A stretch of DNA of 64,000 bases, taken from NCBI RefSeq assembly GCF_003600685.1, contig NZ_CP032084.1, positions 1,488,001 through 1,552,000 on the forward strand. The letters are read 5' to 3'. Under the pieces are notes generated by a model, which saw only the letters and a program-made list of their open reading frames with translations, was not told where the DNA came from and made no database searches. Every line of letters begins with the position of its first letter. Positions within the stretch are counted from its first letter, which is position 1. Below are positions 1 to 8,527 of this stretch, in pieces. A program made the translations under genes and the position numbers. This stretch comes from Achromobacter sp. B7 (GTDB taxonomy: Bacteria; Pseudomonadota; Gammaproteobacteria; Burkholderiales; Burkholderiaceae_B).

Positions 1-47
1 CTCCACAGATTGGGGCCGCGCAGGGCACGGATACGGGAAACTTCCAT
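1..47 (-). CDS. cphA: cyanophycin synthetase, second copy, 5' end only
   Basis: Only the first 15 codons fall in the window. The minus strand reads MEVSRIRALRGPNLW from an ATG at 47. This is the usual amino terminus of CphA (the ALRGPN stretch recurs in the upstream paralogue), so a second cyanophycin synthetase starts here, 14 bases after the stop of the first. CphA polymerises aspartate and arginine into cyanophycin granules with ATP. Tandem cphA genes are known in betaproteobacteria. The short spacing suggests co-transcription with the upstream copy. The rest of the gene, including all catalytic domains, lies outside the window. Confidence 0.8.
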   Translation of the reverse strand, partial: MEVSRIRALRGPNLW

Positions 48-61
48 GGCAGGTATTCCTG

Positions 62-2677
62 TCAGTATTGTTGAATCCAGCGGCGGACCAGATCGATGGT
101 GGGGCCCGAAAAGGCTTCGTCGGATTGCAGCAGGACGAAGTCGCCCGCTGCAATGCCGTTCAGCACGCTTTCGATGGCCTTGCCATGATCCGGCTCGTCC
201 TGGATGTCTTTCACGCGGCTGCCTTGCGACAGCCCCTGGCGCAGCAGCGCGCGCGCCTGGCCTTCGGGGCGCTTGCTTTGCACGGTCATGTCGTCATAGA
301 GCACGACGCGGTCAAAGGCATCGCCCAGCAGGCGGCCCTGTTCGATCAGGTCGGCGTCGCGGCGGTCGGCGCCGGCGGAATACACCGCGGCGCGTCGCGT
401 TGACGGAAACTGGTCGATGGCGGCGATCAGCGGACGCAGGGCGGACGCGTTGTGCACGTCGTCCACCACCACCGTGCTGCCGTTGCGTTCAAATAGCGTG
501 AACTGCCAGGGCGCGTCGGCCTGATCGATATCGAAGGTTTCGATACCGGCGCGGATCAGCTCCACGGGAATGTCCAGCGCCCAGGCGGCGCCCACGGCGG
601 CCAGTACGTTTTCCACCTGGAAGGCCACGCGGCCACCATGCGTCAACGGGATGGCGGCCACGTCGGCCAGCCGTTCTTCGCGGGTGCCTTGCGCCAGGAT
701 GATGCCGCCGTCGCGCACAAACACCGCGCGGCCGTCTTGCTGCACATGCGCGGCAATGGCGGGCAGGGCGGGGTCGATGCCGAAGAAGATCACCGCGCCA
801 TCGGACAGCTCGGCCATTTCCACCACGCGGGGGTCGCGCGCGTTGAGCACAGCGGCGCCCGTCGGCAGCACCACGTCGACCTGCGTGCGGAACACATTGA
901 ACATGCGCTCCGTTTCGTTGACGTCGAAGTCGCCAAGATGGTCGGCGTCGTCGATATTGGTCACCACGCCGACCTGGCAGCGGTCATAGGCCAGGCCCTG
1001 GCCCAGGATGACGCCGCTGTCGTTTTCGATGACGGCCGCGTCCACGTTGCGGTTCATCAGCAACCGCGTGCCGGACGCGAAATCGGCGCGGTCGCCCTTT
1101 TGCACCAGGCGGCGGTCCAGGTACAGCCCTTCGCTGCACGCCAGGCCGGTGCGCTTGCCGGACAGGTGCAACAGGCGCGCAACCAGGCGTGCCACCACGG
1201 TCTTGCCGTTGGTGCCCGTGACGCCCACGATGGGAATGCGGCCGGCGTCGCCGTCGGGGAACAGGTGGTCGACAATGGCGCGGCCCACCGGACGCGGGGC
1301 GCCGTCGGCCGGCTTCAGGTGCATCAGCAAGCCTGGGCCGGCGTTGACTTCAACAATGGCCCCGCGCTGTTCCGCCAGCGGGCGCGTGATGTCTTCAGCC
1401 ACCAGATCCACGCCGGCAATGTCCAGGCCCACCACGCGGGCGGCCAGCGTGACGGTGGCGGCAATGCTGGGATGCACGCGGTCGGTTACGTCGAACGCCA
1501 CGTTTCCGCTGCGCTGCACCAAGACGCGCTGGCCGTCGGCCGGCACGCTGTCTTCCGACATGCCCTGGCGGGCAATTTCCAGCCGGGCGGCTGAATCCAG
1601 GCGGACCAGGTTCAGCGGATGGTTTTCGGTGCGGCCACGGCGCGGATCGATGTTGATCTGGCTGTCGATCAATTCGGTGATGGTGGACTTGCCGTCGCCC
1701 GTCACCCACGCCGGTTCGCCGGCAGCAGCGGCCACCATGCGGTTGCCGACCACCAGCAAACGGTGTTCGTTGCCCAGCACAAAGCGTTCGACGATGACGC
1801 CGCTGCCTTCGTCCACCGCCACGCGGTAGGCGGACACCACGTCTTCGCGGGTCGTCAGGTTGGTGAAGACGCCACGGCCATGGTTGCCGTCATACGGCTT
1901 GACCACCACGGGCAGGCCGATGTCTTCGGCGGCTTCCCAGGCGTCGTCCTCGCTGCGCACCAGGCGGCCCTCGGGCACCGGCACGCCGCAGGTCGACAGC
2001 AGTTCCTTGGTCAGGTCCTTGTCGCGCGAGATGCCTTCGGCGATGGCGCTGGTACGGTCGGTCTCGGCCGTCCAGATGCGGCGCTGGGCCGAGCCGTAGC
2101 CGAATTGCACCAGGTTGCCTTCAAACAGGCGGATATAGGGAATGTCGCGGTCATCGGCGGCATCCACGATGCAGGCGGTGCTGGGGCCCAAGCAGTGCTT
2201 GTCCACCAGGCTGCGCAGCTTGGCGATGGTGGCGGGCACGTCGAACGGGCGGTCTTCAATGGCGGCCATGACCAGGTCGCGCGCTTCGTTCAGGGCGGTG
2301 CGGGTGACCTGTTCCTGCCAGGCGCGCACCACCACCTTGTAGACGCCGCGCGTCGACGTTTCGCGGGCTTTGCCGAAGCCGCCGCGCAATCCGGCCAGGT
2401 TCTGCAATTCCAGCGTGACATGTTCAAGAATGTGGCCGGGCCAGGTGCCTTCTTTCAGGCGGGCCAGGAAACCGCCGCGCACGCCAGGGCTGCATCGGTG
2501 TTCGATCAGCGTCGGCAGCCATTCGGACAGGCGCTCGTAAAACCCGGGAATGGTGTTGGACGGATAGTCTTCCAATTCACCAATATCCACCCATGCTTCA
2601 AGGACCGGGCGATACGTCCAAATGTTCGGGCCGCGCAAAGCCACGACATCGAGAAATTCAATGTCTTTCTTTTTCAT
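62..2677 (-). CDS. cphA: cyanophycin synthetase
   Basis: 871 residues, the usual CphA length. CphA makes the storage polymer multi-L-arginyl-poly-L-aspartate, adding Asp and then Arg with one ATP each. The amino third starts with the family's ALRGPNIW block, followed by an ATP-grasp domain around residues 220-460 (VVVKPYDGNHGRG and IVEVNAGPGLLMHL visible). The carboxyl half is a Mur-ligase-like domain with P-loop GVTGTNGKT near residues 485-493. It is the first gene of a minus-strand pair with the second cphA at 1-47, and is divergent from the ABC/DUF1854 pair. The start MKKKDIEFLDVVALRGPN has only a weak ribosome-binding site. Which paralogue dominates in the cell cannot be told from sequence. 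Confidence 0.93.
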   Translation of the reverse strand: MKKKDIEFLDVVALRGPNIWTYRPVLEAWVDIGELEDYPSNTIPGFYERLSEWLPTLIEHRCSPGVRGGFLARLKEGTWPGHILEHVTLELQNLAGLRGGFGKARETSTRGVYKVVVRAWQEQVTRTALNEARDLVMAAIEDRPFDVPATIAKLRSLVDKHCLGPSTACIVDAADDRDIPYIRLFEGNLVQFGYGSAQRRIWTAETDRTSAIAEGISRDKDLTKELLSTCGVPVPEGRLVRSEDDAWEAAEDIGLPVVVKPYDGNHGRGVFTNLTTREDVVSAYRVAVDEGSGVIVERFVLGNEHRLLVVGNRMVAAAAGEPAWVTGDGKSTITELIDSQINIDPRRGRTENHPLNLVRLDSAARLEIARQGMSEDSVPADGQRVLVQRSGNVAFDVTDRVHPSIAATVTLAARVVGLDIAGVDLVAEDITRPLAEQRGAIVEVNAGPGLLMHLKPADGAPRPVGRAIVDHLFPDGDAGRIPIVGVTGTNGKTVVARLVARLLHLSGKRTGLACSEGLYLDRRLVQKGDRADFASGTRLLMNRNVDAAVIENDSGVILGQGLAYDRCQVGVVTNIDDADHLGDFDVNETERMFNVFRTQVDVVLPTGAAVLNARDPRVVEMAELSDGAVIFFGIDPALPAIAAHVQQDGRAVFVRDGGIILAQGTREERLADVAAIPLTHGGRVAFQVENVLAAVGAAWALDIPVELIRAGIETFDIDQADAPWQFTLFERNGSTVVVDDVHNASALRPLIAAIDQFPSTRRAAVYSAGADRRDADLIEQGRLLGDAFDRVVLYDDMTVQSKRPEGQARALLRQGLSQGSRVKDIQDEPDHGKAIESVLNGIAAGDFVLLQSDEAFSGPTIDLVRRWIQQY

Positions 2678-2946
2678 GTTTTAATTTACTTGAGAAGCAG
2701 GTTGGCACGCGCGGACGCCCCTATGTAAGACCGCGAATTTATTGCGAATTTTTGGGGTTGCGCTGTAAGAATAATGCCAACGAGTGGGGGATCCCAGATA
2801 TTCCTAATTAGAAAAATCGGCTGCTACTATACGACGCCTTCAAGGCGTGAACTCGTTGTGTTGTAAGGAAGGGACACGTTTGCCGCCATAGGTGGTAAAC
2901 CGGTTGCCGCCTAGTAGGGCAGAGTCCTGGCCCGGTATGCGTTCCA
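2678..2946. promoter_or_regulatory. divergent intergenic region of the cyanophycin locus
   Basis: 269 bases separate the divergent cphA and ABC transporter starts, so promoters for both must lie here. The stretch is clearly more A+T rich than its flanks (for example 2738-2830). A TACTAT hexamer at 2826-2831 could be a -10 element for the plus-strand gene, but no convincing -35 sits 16-18 bases upstream. No operator or riboswitch was recognised. Confidence 0.45.
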
Positions 2947-5232
2947 ATGAAAAAACCACACCTGCTTTCCGGCCTTGCCGATGCCTTTCCTGCCCGCTGG
3001 CGGGATGAAATCCGCGCTGAATTAGCGGATGGCGAAACCTTGCTGGCCTGGGTTGAAATAGACCTGGACCAGCGGCTGAAGTTCCAGCCGGGGCTGGTCG
3101 CCGCGACTGACCGGCGCCTTCTAGCCCGAAATTCCGCCGATAACGGTTGGGATTCGTGGGCCTACGGGCCGCAATTAAGACTTAATCTGACGGACCACGC
3201 TGGGGCCGCCGTGCTGGAATTGCACGACGACACGGCGCGTCTGGCCGTCTGGCGTTTCACGCTGGCCCGCAATCCGGCCGCGCTGCGCCTGCTGGCGCAG
3301 TTTGAATCGCAGCAGGCGATCCGGCTTTCGGGCAAAGCCGAAGAAGCGCCGCAGGAACGCAATTGCACCGTCTGTAATAACGTTATCCCCGCAGGCGAGG
3401 AAGAATGCCCGACCTGCAACCAGGAACAAGCCGCACCGTCGTCCACGTGGGCGTTGTTGCGGCTTTGGCGGTTTGCGCGGCCGTATCGCGGCCACTTGCT
3501 GGTCGGTTTCGTGCTGACGTTGCTGGGCACGGCCGCGACCTTGGTGCCGCCTTACCTGACCATGCCGCTGATGGACGACGTGTTGATTCCGTTCCAGAAC
3601 GGCGCGCCTATCGACTACAGCAAGGTGCGCATGTATCTCAGCGGCTTGCTGGCGTCCGCCTTCCTGGCCTGGGGGCTGGGGTGGGCCCGAACCTACATCC
3701 TGGCCTGGGTCAGCGAGCGTATCGGCGCCGATTTGCGCACCACTACCTATGAGCACTTGCAACAGCTGTCCCTGGAGTACTTTGGCGGAAAGCGCACGGG
3801 CGACCTGATTTCCCGCATCGGTAGCGAGACCGACCGCATTTGCGTGTTCCTGTCTTTGCACCTGCTGGACTTCGCCACCGACATCCTGATGATTGTGATG
3901 ACGGCGGTGATCCTGGTGTCGATCAACCCGTGGCTGGCCTTGGTGACGCTGGTGCCGCTGCCGTTCATTATCTGGATGATTCACGCCGTGCGTGACCGCC
4001 TGCGCCACGGCTTTGAAAAGGTCGACCGCATCTGGTCCGAAATCACCAACGTGCTGGCCGACACCATTCCCGGCATTCGCGTGGTCAAGGCATTCGCCCA
4101 GGAAAAGCGTGAAGTCGCGCGTTTTCGCGAAGCCAATAATCGCAATCTGGAAGTGAACGACCGCGTCAACACCACGTGGTCGCTGTTTTCGCCCACCGTC
4201 ACGTTGTTGACGGAAGTGGGGCTGCTGGTGGTGTGGATATTCGGTATCTGGCAGGTGTCGCAAAAGCAGATCACGGTCGGCGTATTGGCTGCGTTTTTGG
4301 CGTATATCGGGCGCTTTTATCTGCGCCTGGATTCCATGAGCCGCATTGTGTCGGTCACGCAAAAGGCCGCTGCCGGCGCCAAGCGCATTTTTGACGTGCT
4401 GGACCATGTGTCCAGCGTGCCGGAACCGCAAAAGCCGGCCACGCTGCCGCACATCAACGGCCGCATCGAATTGCGCGACGTGGGTTTCCGCTACGGCAAC
4501 CGCCAGGTGATACGCGGGCTGAACCTGACCATCGCCCCGGGCGAAATGATTGGGCTGGTCGGTCACAGCGGCTCGGGCAAGAGCACGTTGATCAACTTGA
4601 TCTGCCGTTTCTACGACGTATCCGAAGGCGCCGTGCTGGTGGACGGCATCGACATCCGCTCGGTGCGCGTGACCGACTATCGGCGCAACATCGGCTTGGT
4701 GCTGCAAGAGCCTTTCCTGTTCTTCGGCACCATTGCCGAGAACATTGCCTACGGCAAGCCTGATGCCACCCGCGATGAAATCGTCGCAGCGGCCCGTGCG
4801 GCCCATGCGCATGAATTCATCCTGCGACTGCCGCACGGCTACGACTCGCTGGTGGGCGAGCGCGGCCAGGCCCTGTCCGGCGGTGAACGCCAGCGCATCT
4901 CGATTGCGCGTGCGTTGCTTATCGACCCGCGCATCCTGATCCTGGACGAAGCCACGTCGTCGGTGGACACCACCACCGAAAAGGAAATTCAGAAGGCGTT
5001 GGACAACCTGGTCCGTGGCCGCACCACCATCGCCATCGCGCACCGGTTGAGCACGCTGCGCAAGGCGGATCGGCTGGTCGTCCTGGACCGTGGCCAGATC
5101 GTCGAGCAAGGGCCGCACGAAGAACTGATGGCCCGCGAGGGCGCCTACTATCGCCTCTACCAGGCGCAAGCGCGCCAGGCGGAAGCCGACGCGCAGGCGT
5201 CGGGCAGCGAAGACATGGCCGCCGTGGCCTGA
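2947..5232 (+). CDS. cyanophycin-associated ABC transporter, fused permease and ATPase
   Basis: 761 residues. Residues 1-135 form a non-membrane domain I do not recognise. A four-cysteine zinc-ribbon-like knuckle follows (Cys140, Cys143, Cys154, Cys157), then a type IV exporter-like membrane domain (about 175-460) and an ATPase domain with Walker A GHSGSGKST at 539-547, signature LSGGERQR at 643-650 and Walker B Asp667-Glu668. It therefore has a half-transporter layout that would act as a homodimer. It is divergent from cphA and sits 21 bases before a DUF1854 gene. This pair is known to accompany cphA in proteobacteria, and its substrate is unknown. Export or sensing linked to Asp/Arg storage is inference. 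The start ATG gives the full N-terminal domain. Confidence 0.88.
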   Translation: MKKPHLLSGLADAFPARWRDEIRAELADGETLLAWVEIDLDQRLKFQPGLVAATDRRLLARNSADNGWDSWAYGPQLRLNLTDHAGAAVLELHDDTARLAVWRFTLARNPAALRLLAQFESQQAIRLSGKAEEAPQERNCTVCNNVIPAGEEECPTCNQEQAAPSSTWALLRLWRFARPYRGHLLVGFVLTLLGTAATLVPPYLTMPLMDDVLIPFQNGAPIDYSKVRMYLSGLLASAFLAWGLGWARTYILAWVSERIGADLRTTTYEHLQQLSLEYFGGKRTGDLISRIGSETDRICVFLSLHLLDFATDILMIVMTAVILVSINPWLALVTLVPLPFIIWMIHAVRDRLRHGFEKVDRIWSEITNVLADTIPGIRVVKAFAQEKREVARFREANNRNLEVNDRVNTTWSLFSPTVTLLTEVGLLVVWIFGIWQVSQKQITVGVLAAFLAYIGRFYLRLDSMSRIVSVTQKAAAGAKRIFDVLDHVSSVPEPQKPATLPHINGRIELRDVGFRYGNRQVIRGLNLTIAPGEMIGLVGHSGSGKSTLINLICRFYDVSEGAVLVDGIDIRSVRVTDYRRNIGLVLQEPFLFFGTIAENIAYGKPDATRDEIVAAARAAHAHEFILRLPHGYDSLVGERGQALSGGERQRISIARALLIDPRILILDEATSSVDTTTEKEIQKALDNLVRGRTTIAIAHRLSTLRKADRLVVLDRGQIVEQGPHEELMAREGAYYRLYQAQARQAEADAQASGSEDMAAVA

Positions 5233-5253
5233 CGCCGAACCGGGATTATCTTC

Positions 5254-5724
5254 ATGACGTTGCCGACCTTTCAGCTACGCCGCAATGCCTTTGGGCGTCT
5301 GGAATATCAATCCGCCGACGGCCAGACGCACGAAGGCGTCATCCCCGTGCGCGCCTTCCCCATCAGCGAAGCGGGACGCGGCCTGTCGCTGGTGACCAGC
5401 GACGGCCACGAACTGCTGTGGATCGAACACCTGTCCGACGTGCCGGCGCCGCAACGGGCGTTGATAGAAGAAGAGCTTGCCGGGCGTGAATTCATGCCCG
5501 AAATCCGCAAGCTGGCCAGCGTATCGACCTTTGCCACGCCCAGCACCTGGAAGGTTGAAACGGATCGCGGCCCCACGTCTTTCACGCTGCGCGGCGAGGA
5601 AGACATCCGCCGGCTCAGCCCGCAGACGCTGCTGATTGCCGACAGCCACGGCATCTTCTATCTGGTGCGCGACATCCTGGCGCTGGACAAGCACAGCCGC
5701 AAGCTGCTGGACCGCTTCCTGTAG
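5254..5724 (+). CDS. DUF1854 family protein, cyanophycin-associated
   Basis: 156 residues, no signal peptide or membrane segment. The sequence begins MTLPTFQLRRNAFGRL and contains the family's VIPVRAFPISEAGRGLSLV stretch and a DRGPTSFTLRGEEDIRRL segment. DUF1854 proteins have no assigned biochemical role. They are repeatedly encoded next to an ABC transporter beside cyanophycin synthetase, exactly as here. The gene follows the transporter by 21 bases and is surely in its transcript. A partner or regulator of the transporter is the most economical guess. It ends 19 bases before the convergent acyltransferase gene, with only a GC-rich hairpin lacking a T-run between. Confidence 0.8.
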   Translation: MTLPTFQLRRNAFGRLEYQSADGQTHEGVIPVRAFPISEAGRGLSLVTSDGHELLWIEHLSDVPAPQRALIEEELAGREFMPEIRKLASVSTFATPSTWKVETDRGPTSFTLRGEEDIRRLSPQTLLIADSHGIFYLVRDILALDKHSRKLLDRFL

Positions 5725-5743
5725 GAATACCGCGCTGGCGCGG

Positions 5744-6874
5744 CTAGGCGCTGCCCTTGAACGGCGTGTGCGATTCCAGTTCGCCCAGATAGTCCGTGAC
5801 CGCCGAGGTTTCTTCGTCCAGGAAGTTCTGGATCGCCTCGGCAAAACCGGGGTGCGCCACCCAGTGCGCCGACCATGTCGGCGTCGGCAACAAGCCGCGC
5901 GCCATCTTGTGTTCGCCTTGCGCGCCGCCTTCAAAACGGCGGATGCCATGCGCGATGCAGTACGCAATCGACTGCATATAACAGGTCTCGAAATGCAGGC
6001 CCGGCACGTATTCGGTGGCGCCCCAATAGCGCCCATACAGCACGTCGCCGCCCGCCAGATTCAGCGCTGCCGCCACCCGCACGCCGTCGCGTTCGGCCAG
6101 GATCAATACAAACGCGTCCGGCTGTTCCCGATGCGCGCGTTCAAAGAAATCGCGGTTTAAATAGGGCGGATTGCCGTGGTTGAAATACGTGCGGCAATAA
6201 CAATCGTAGAAAAAGCCAAGGTCGGCGGGGGTAATGTCGCCACCGCGCAACCAGCGGAAAGACAAGCCGGCGGCGGCGACCTTCTTGCGGTCCTGGCGGA
6301 TCTTCTTGCGCTTGTCGTGGCTCATCAGCGCCAGGAACGCGTCAAAATCCGCGTAGCCCGGGTTGGTCCAATGAAACTGCACGCTTTCCCGGATCATGAA
6401 GCCGGCCCCGCGCAGCACGTGCATGTCGGCGTCGGCCGGAAACAGCAGGTGTAGCGACGACACCTTGATTTTCTCGGCAAAGGCGACCAGTCCGCGCACC
6501 AGCGTGGCGCGGTCTTCGTCGTTGGTGGCCAACAGGCGCGGCCCCGTGACGGGCGTGAACGGAATGGCCGACAGCAGCTTTGGGTAATAGCGCACACCGT
6601 GGCGCTGGAAGGCGTCGGCCCAGGCGTAATCGAACACGTATTCGCCACGCGAGTGCGACTTCAGGTAAAGCGGCGTGGCGGCGGCCAGCGCGCCGTCACG
6701 CCACAGGGCCAGATAATGCGGCGCCCAGCCCGAGGCCGGCGCGGCGCATCCCGTCTCATGCAGTGCGCACAAGAACGCGTGCCGCAGAAAGGGTTGATCA
6801 CCGGCCAGCGCGTCCCAGGCATGGGCGTCGATGCGGGACAGGTCGGTTTCAATGGTCAAGCGCAGGGAATCCAT
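5744..6874 (-). CDS. FemAB-like GNAT acyltransferase (DUF482)
   Basis: 376 residues. The protein fits the DUF482/FemAB-like group of the GNAT superfamily: HYLALWRDGALAAATPLYLK near the N terminus, FDYAWADAFQRHGVRYYPKL, then an acetyltransferase-like core with RYWGATEYVPGLHFETCYMQ and FEGGAQGEHKMARG. Members are thought to transfer acyl or aminoacyl groups, by analogy with the peptidoglycan-branching FemABX enzymes. The substrate is unknown. The gene is convergent with the DUF1854 gene and divergent from the ferritin-like gene, with 95 bases between starts. Similar genes have been noted near cyanophycin loci, so a link to storage-polymer metabolism is possible but not shown here. Confidence 0.8.
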   Translation of the reverse strand: MDSLRLTIETDLSRIDAHAWDALAGDQPFLRHAFLCALHETGCAAPASGWAPHYLALWRDGALAAATPLYLKSHSRGEYVFDYAWADAFQRHGVRYYPKLLSAIPFTPVTGPRLLATNDEDRATLVRGLVAFAEKIKVSSLHLLFPADADMHVLRGAGFMIRESVQFHWTNPGYADFDAFLALMSHDKRKKIRQDRKKVAAAGLSFRWLRGGDITPADLGFFYDCYCRTYFNHGNPPYLNRDFFERAHREQPDAFVLILAERDGVRVAAALNLAGGDVLYGRYWGATEYVPGLHFETCYMQSIAYCIAHGIRRFEGGAQGEHKMARGLLPTPTWSAHWVAHPGFAEAIQNFLDEETSAVTDYLGELESHTPFKGSA

Positions 6875-6969
6875 CCGTGAATGATAAAGTCTTCGCCAGC
6901 ACGCGGGTTTGAAACCGTGGGCTTTTTCAGGGATTGCGGCGGCACGGGCCGCCTGGGATTGGAAACACC

Positions 6970-7815
6970 ATGGACAGCAACACCATCGCCGCGGCAGATG
7001 CCGCGCCGATTGCGGAATGCTTGCGCGGGCAGGCCTTGTCCGCGCTTGCCGCCAAGACGTGGCCGGAAAAACTGGCGGCCGTGCACCTTATCGCCGATAG
7101 CGCGCCGCTGGACCGCACCCGCGAATTCGTCGCGCCGCACGGCTTGCCCGGCCGGCCGGAGCATCCCGAATTGGTGCCGCCCGCGCAGGTCAGGCATCGG
7201 TCCATGGCCACGGTCGAAGGCCGCGCCGCGCTGCTGCACGCGCTGGCCCATATTGAATTCAACGCGGTCAATCTGGCGCTGGATATTCTGTGGCGTTTTG
7301 CCGGCATGCCCGACGCGTTCTATCGCGACTGGCTGCGCGTGGCGCGCGAAGAGGCCTATCACTTCGACCTGTTGCGCCAGCGGTTGGCGGCGCTGGGCTA
7401 CGCCTATGGCGACTTTCCCGCGCACAACGGCTTGTGGGACATGGCCGAGCGCACGCGGGGCGACCTGCTTGCGCGCCTGGCGCTGGTGCCGCGTACGCTG
7501 GAGGCGCGCGGGCTGGACGCCTCGCCCATGATCCGCAACAAGCTGGCCGGGGCAGGGGACGCGCCCAGCGCGGCCATCGTCGACATCATCCTGCGCGACG
7601 AGATCGGCCATGTGGCCATCGGCAACCATTGGTTCAAGCACCTATGCGCCCAATCGGGCCTGGAGCCCGTGGCCTGCTACGCCGACCTGGCGCGGCGTTA
7701 TGACGCCCCCCGGTTGCGCGGCCCGTTCAACCTGGAAGCGCGCCGCGCGGCGGGGTTCGACGACGCCGAGCTGGCCGCGTTGCAAGCCGACCAGCCGGAA
7801 CTGAACACCCGATGA
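6970..7815 (+). CDS. DUF455 family ferritin-like protein
   Basis: 281 residues from the ATG at 6970 (MDSNTIAAADAAPI), preferred over an in-frame ATG 36 bases upstream because a purine-rich GGGATTGGA lies just before it. Helices carry spaced metal-ligand motifs of a di-iron ferritin-like fold: Glu in AHIEFNAVNLALDIL, Glu and His in REEAYHFDLLRQRL, and Glu and His in RDEIGHVAIGNHWF. Members resemble MiaE-type oxygenases, but no substrate is established. The stop codon overlaps the start of the MOSC gene by four bases, so the two are translationally coupled. Confidence 0.85.
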   Translation: MDSNTIAAADAAPIAECLRGQALSALAAKTWPEKLAAVHLIADSAPLDRTREFVAPHGLPGRPEHPELVPPAQVRHRSMATVEGRAALLHALAHIEFNAVNLALDILWRFAGMPDAFYRDWLRVAREEAYHFDLLRQRLAALGYAYGDFPAHNGLWDMAERTRGDLLARLALVPRTLEARGLDASPMIRNKLAGAGDAPSAAIVDIILRDEIGHVAIGNHWFKHLCAQSGLEPVACYADLARRYDAPRLRGPFNLEARRAAGFDDAELAALQADQPELNTR

Positions 7816-8525
7816 CAACGATCACCATTGATGCCTTGCTGACCGGCACCGTGCGTCCGCTGGGCGATTCCGGCCGCGATAGCGGTATCGACAAACACCC
7901 GGTTGCCCAGCGCCTGTGGCTGGGGGCCGAAGGGCTGCGCGGCGACGAACAAGCCGACCGCCGTTTTCATGGCGGCCCGGAAAAGGCGCTGCATCATTAC
8001 GCCCGCGAACACTATCCCGCCTGGCAAGCCGAGCTGGGCGAACGCGCGGTATTGCAGGCCCCGGGCGCATTCGGCGAAAACATATCCACCCAAGGCATGA
8101 CCGAAGCCGACGTTTGCGTGGGCGATGTGTTCCGCGCGGGCACCGCCTTGATCCAGGTGTCGCAAGCGCGCCAGCCGTGCTGGAAACTGGATCACCGATT
8201 CGCCCGGCGCGGCATGGCGGCCCGCGTGCAGGCCAGCGGCATGACGGGCTGGTATTACCGCGTGCTGCAAGAGGGCTGGCTGTGCGCGGGCGACACGCTG
8301 ACGCTGTCCGAACGCCCGCATGCACAATGGCCGCTTGCCCGCGTGCAAGGCGTGCTGAACCGGCGCGTGCTGGACGCGGATGTGCTGCACGCCTTGGCTG
8401 CGCTGCCCGAACTGTCGCCGAACTGGCGGGCGCTGTTCGAAAAGCGCGCCCAGGCCGGGCAGGTTGAAGATTGGACCCGCCGCCTGCAAGGCGATGTGGA
8501 CGCCCCGACATCGCAGGAACGTTAA
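7812..8525 (+). CDS. MOSC domain protein, YiiM type
   Basis: 237 residues. The MOSC core holds the invariant cysteine in SQARQPCWKLDHRF, the presumed molybdenum-cofactor ligand, plus FHGGPEKALHHY and FGENISTQG motifs. A three-helix extension (residues 170-220) is as in E. coli YiiM. YiiM is a molybdoenzyme that reduces N-hydroxylated bases such as 6-N-hydroxylaminopurine and so detoxifies base analogues. The same role is inferred. The gene overlaps the preceding DUF455 gene by four bases, and the following transglycosylase starts two bases after its stop, suggesting a three-gene transcript of unrelated functions. Confidence 0.88.
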   Translation: MTTITIDALLTGTVRPLGDSGRDSGIDKHPVAQRLWLGAEGLRGDEQADRRFHGGPEKALHHYAREHYPAWQAELGERAVLQAPGAFGENISTQGMTEADVCVGDVFRAGTALIQVSQARQPCWKLDHRFARRGMAARVQASGMTGWYYRVLQEGWLCAGDTLTLSERPHAQWPLARVQGVLNRRVLDADVLHALAALPELSPNWRALFEKRAQAGQVEDWTRRLQGDVDAPTSQER

Positions 8526-8527
8526 AC

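Noticed and set aside
3175..5169. Long open frame on the minus strand opposite the ABC transporter
   Set aside because: It mirrors the third-position G+C bias of the real gene, has no family motif and no ribosome-binding site. The plus-strand frame carries all ABC signatures.
5730..5752. Terminator between the DUF1854 and acyltransferase genes
   Set aside because: CCGCG-CTGG-CGCGG can fold but no T-run follows on either strand.
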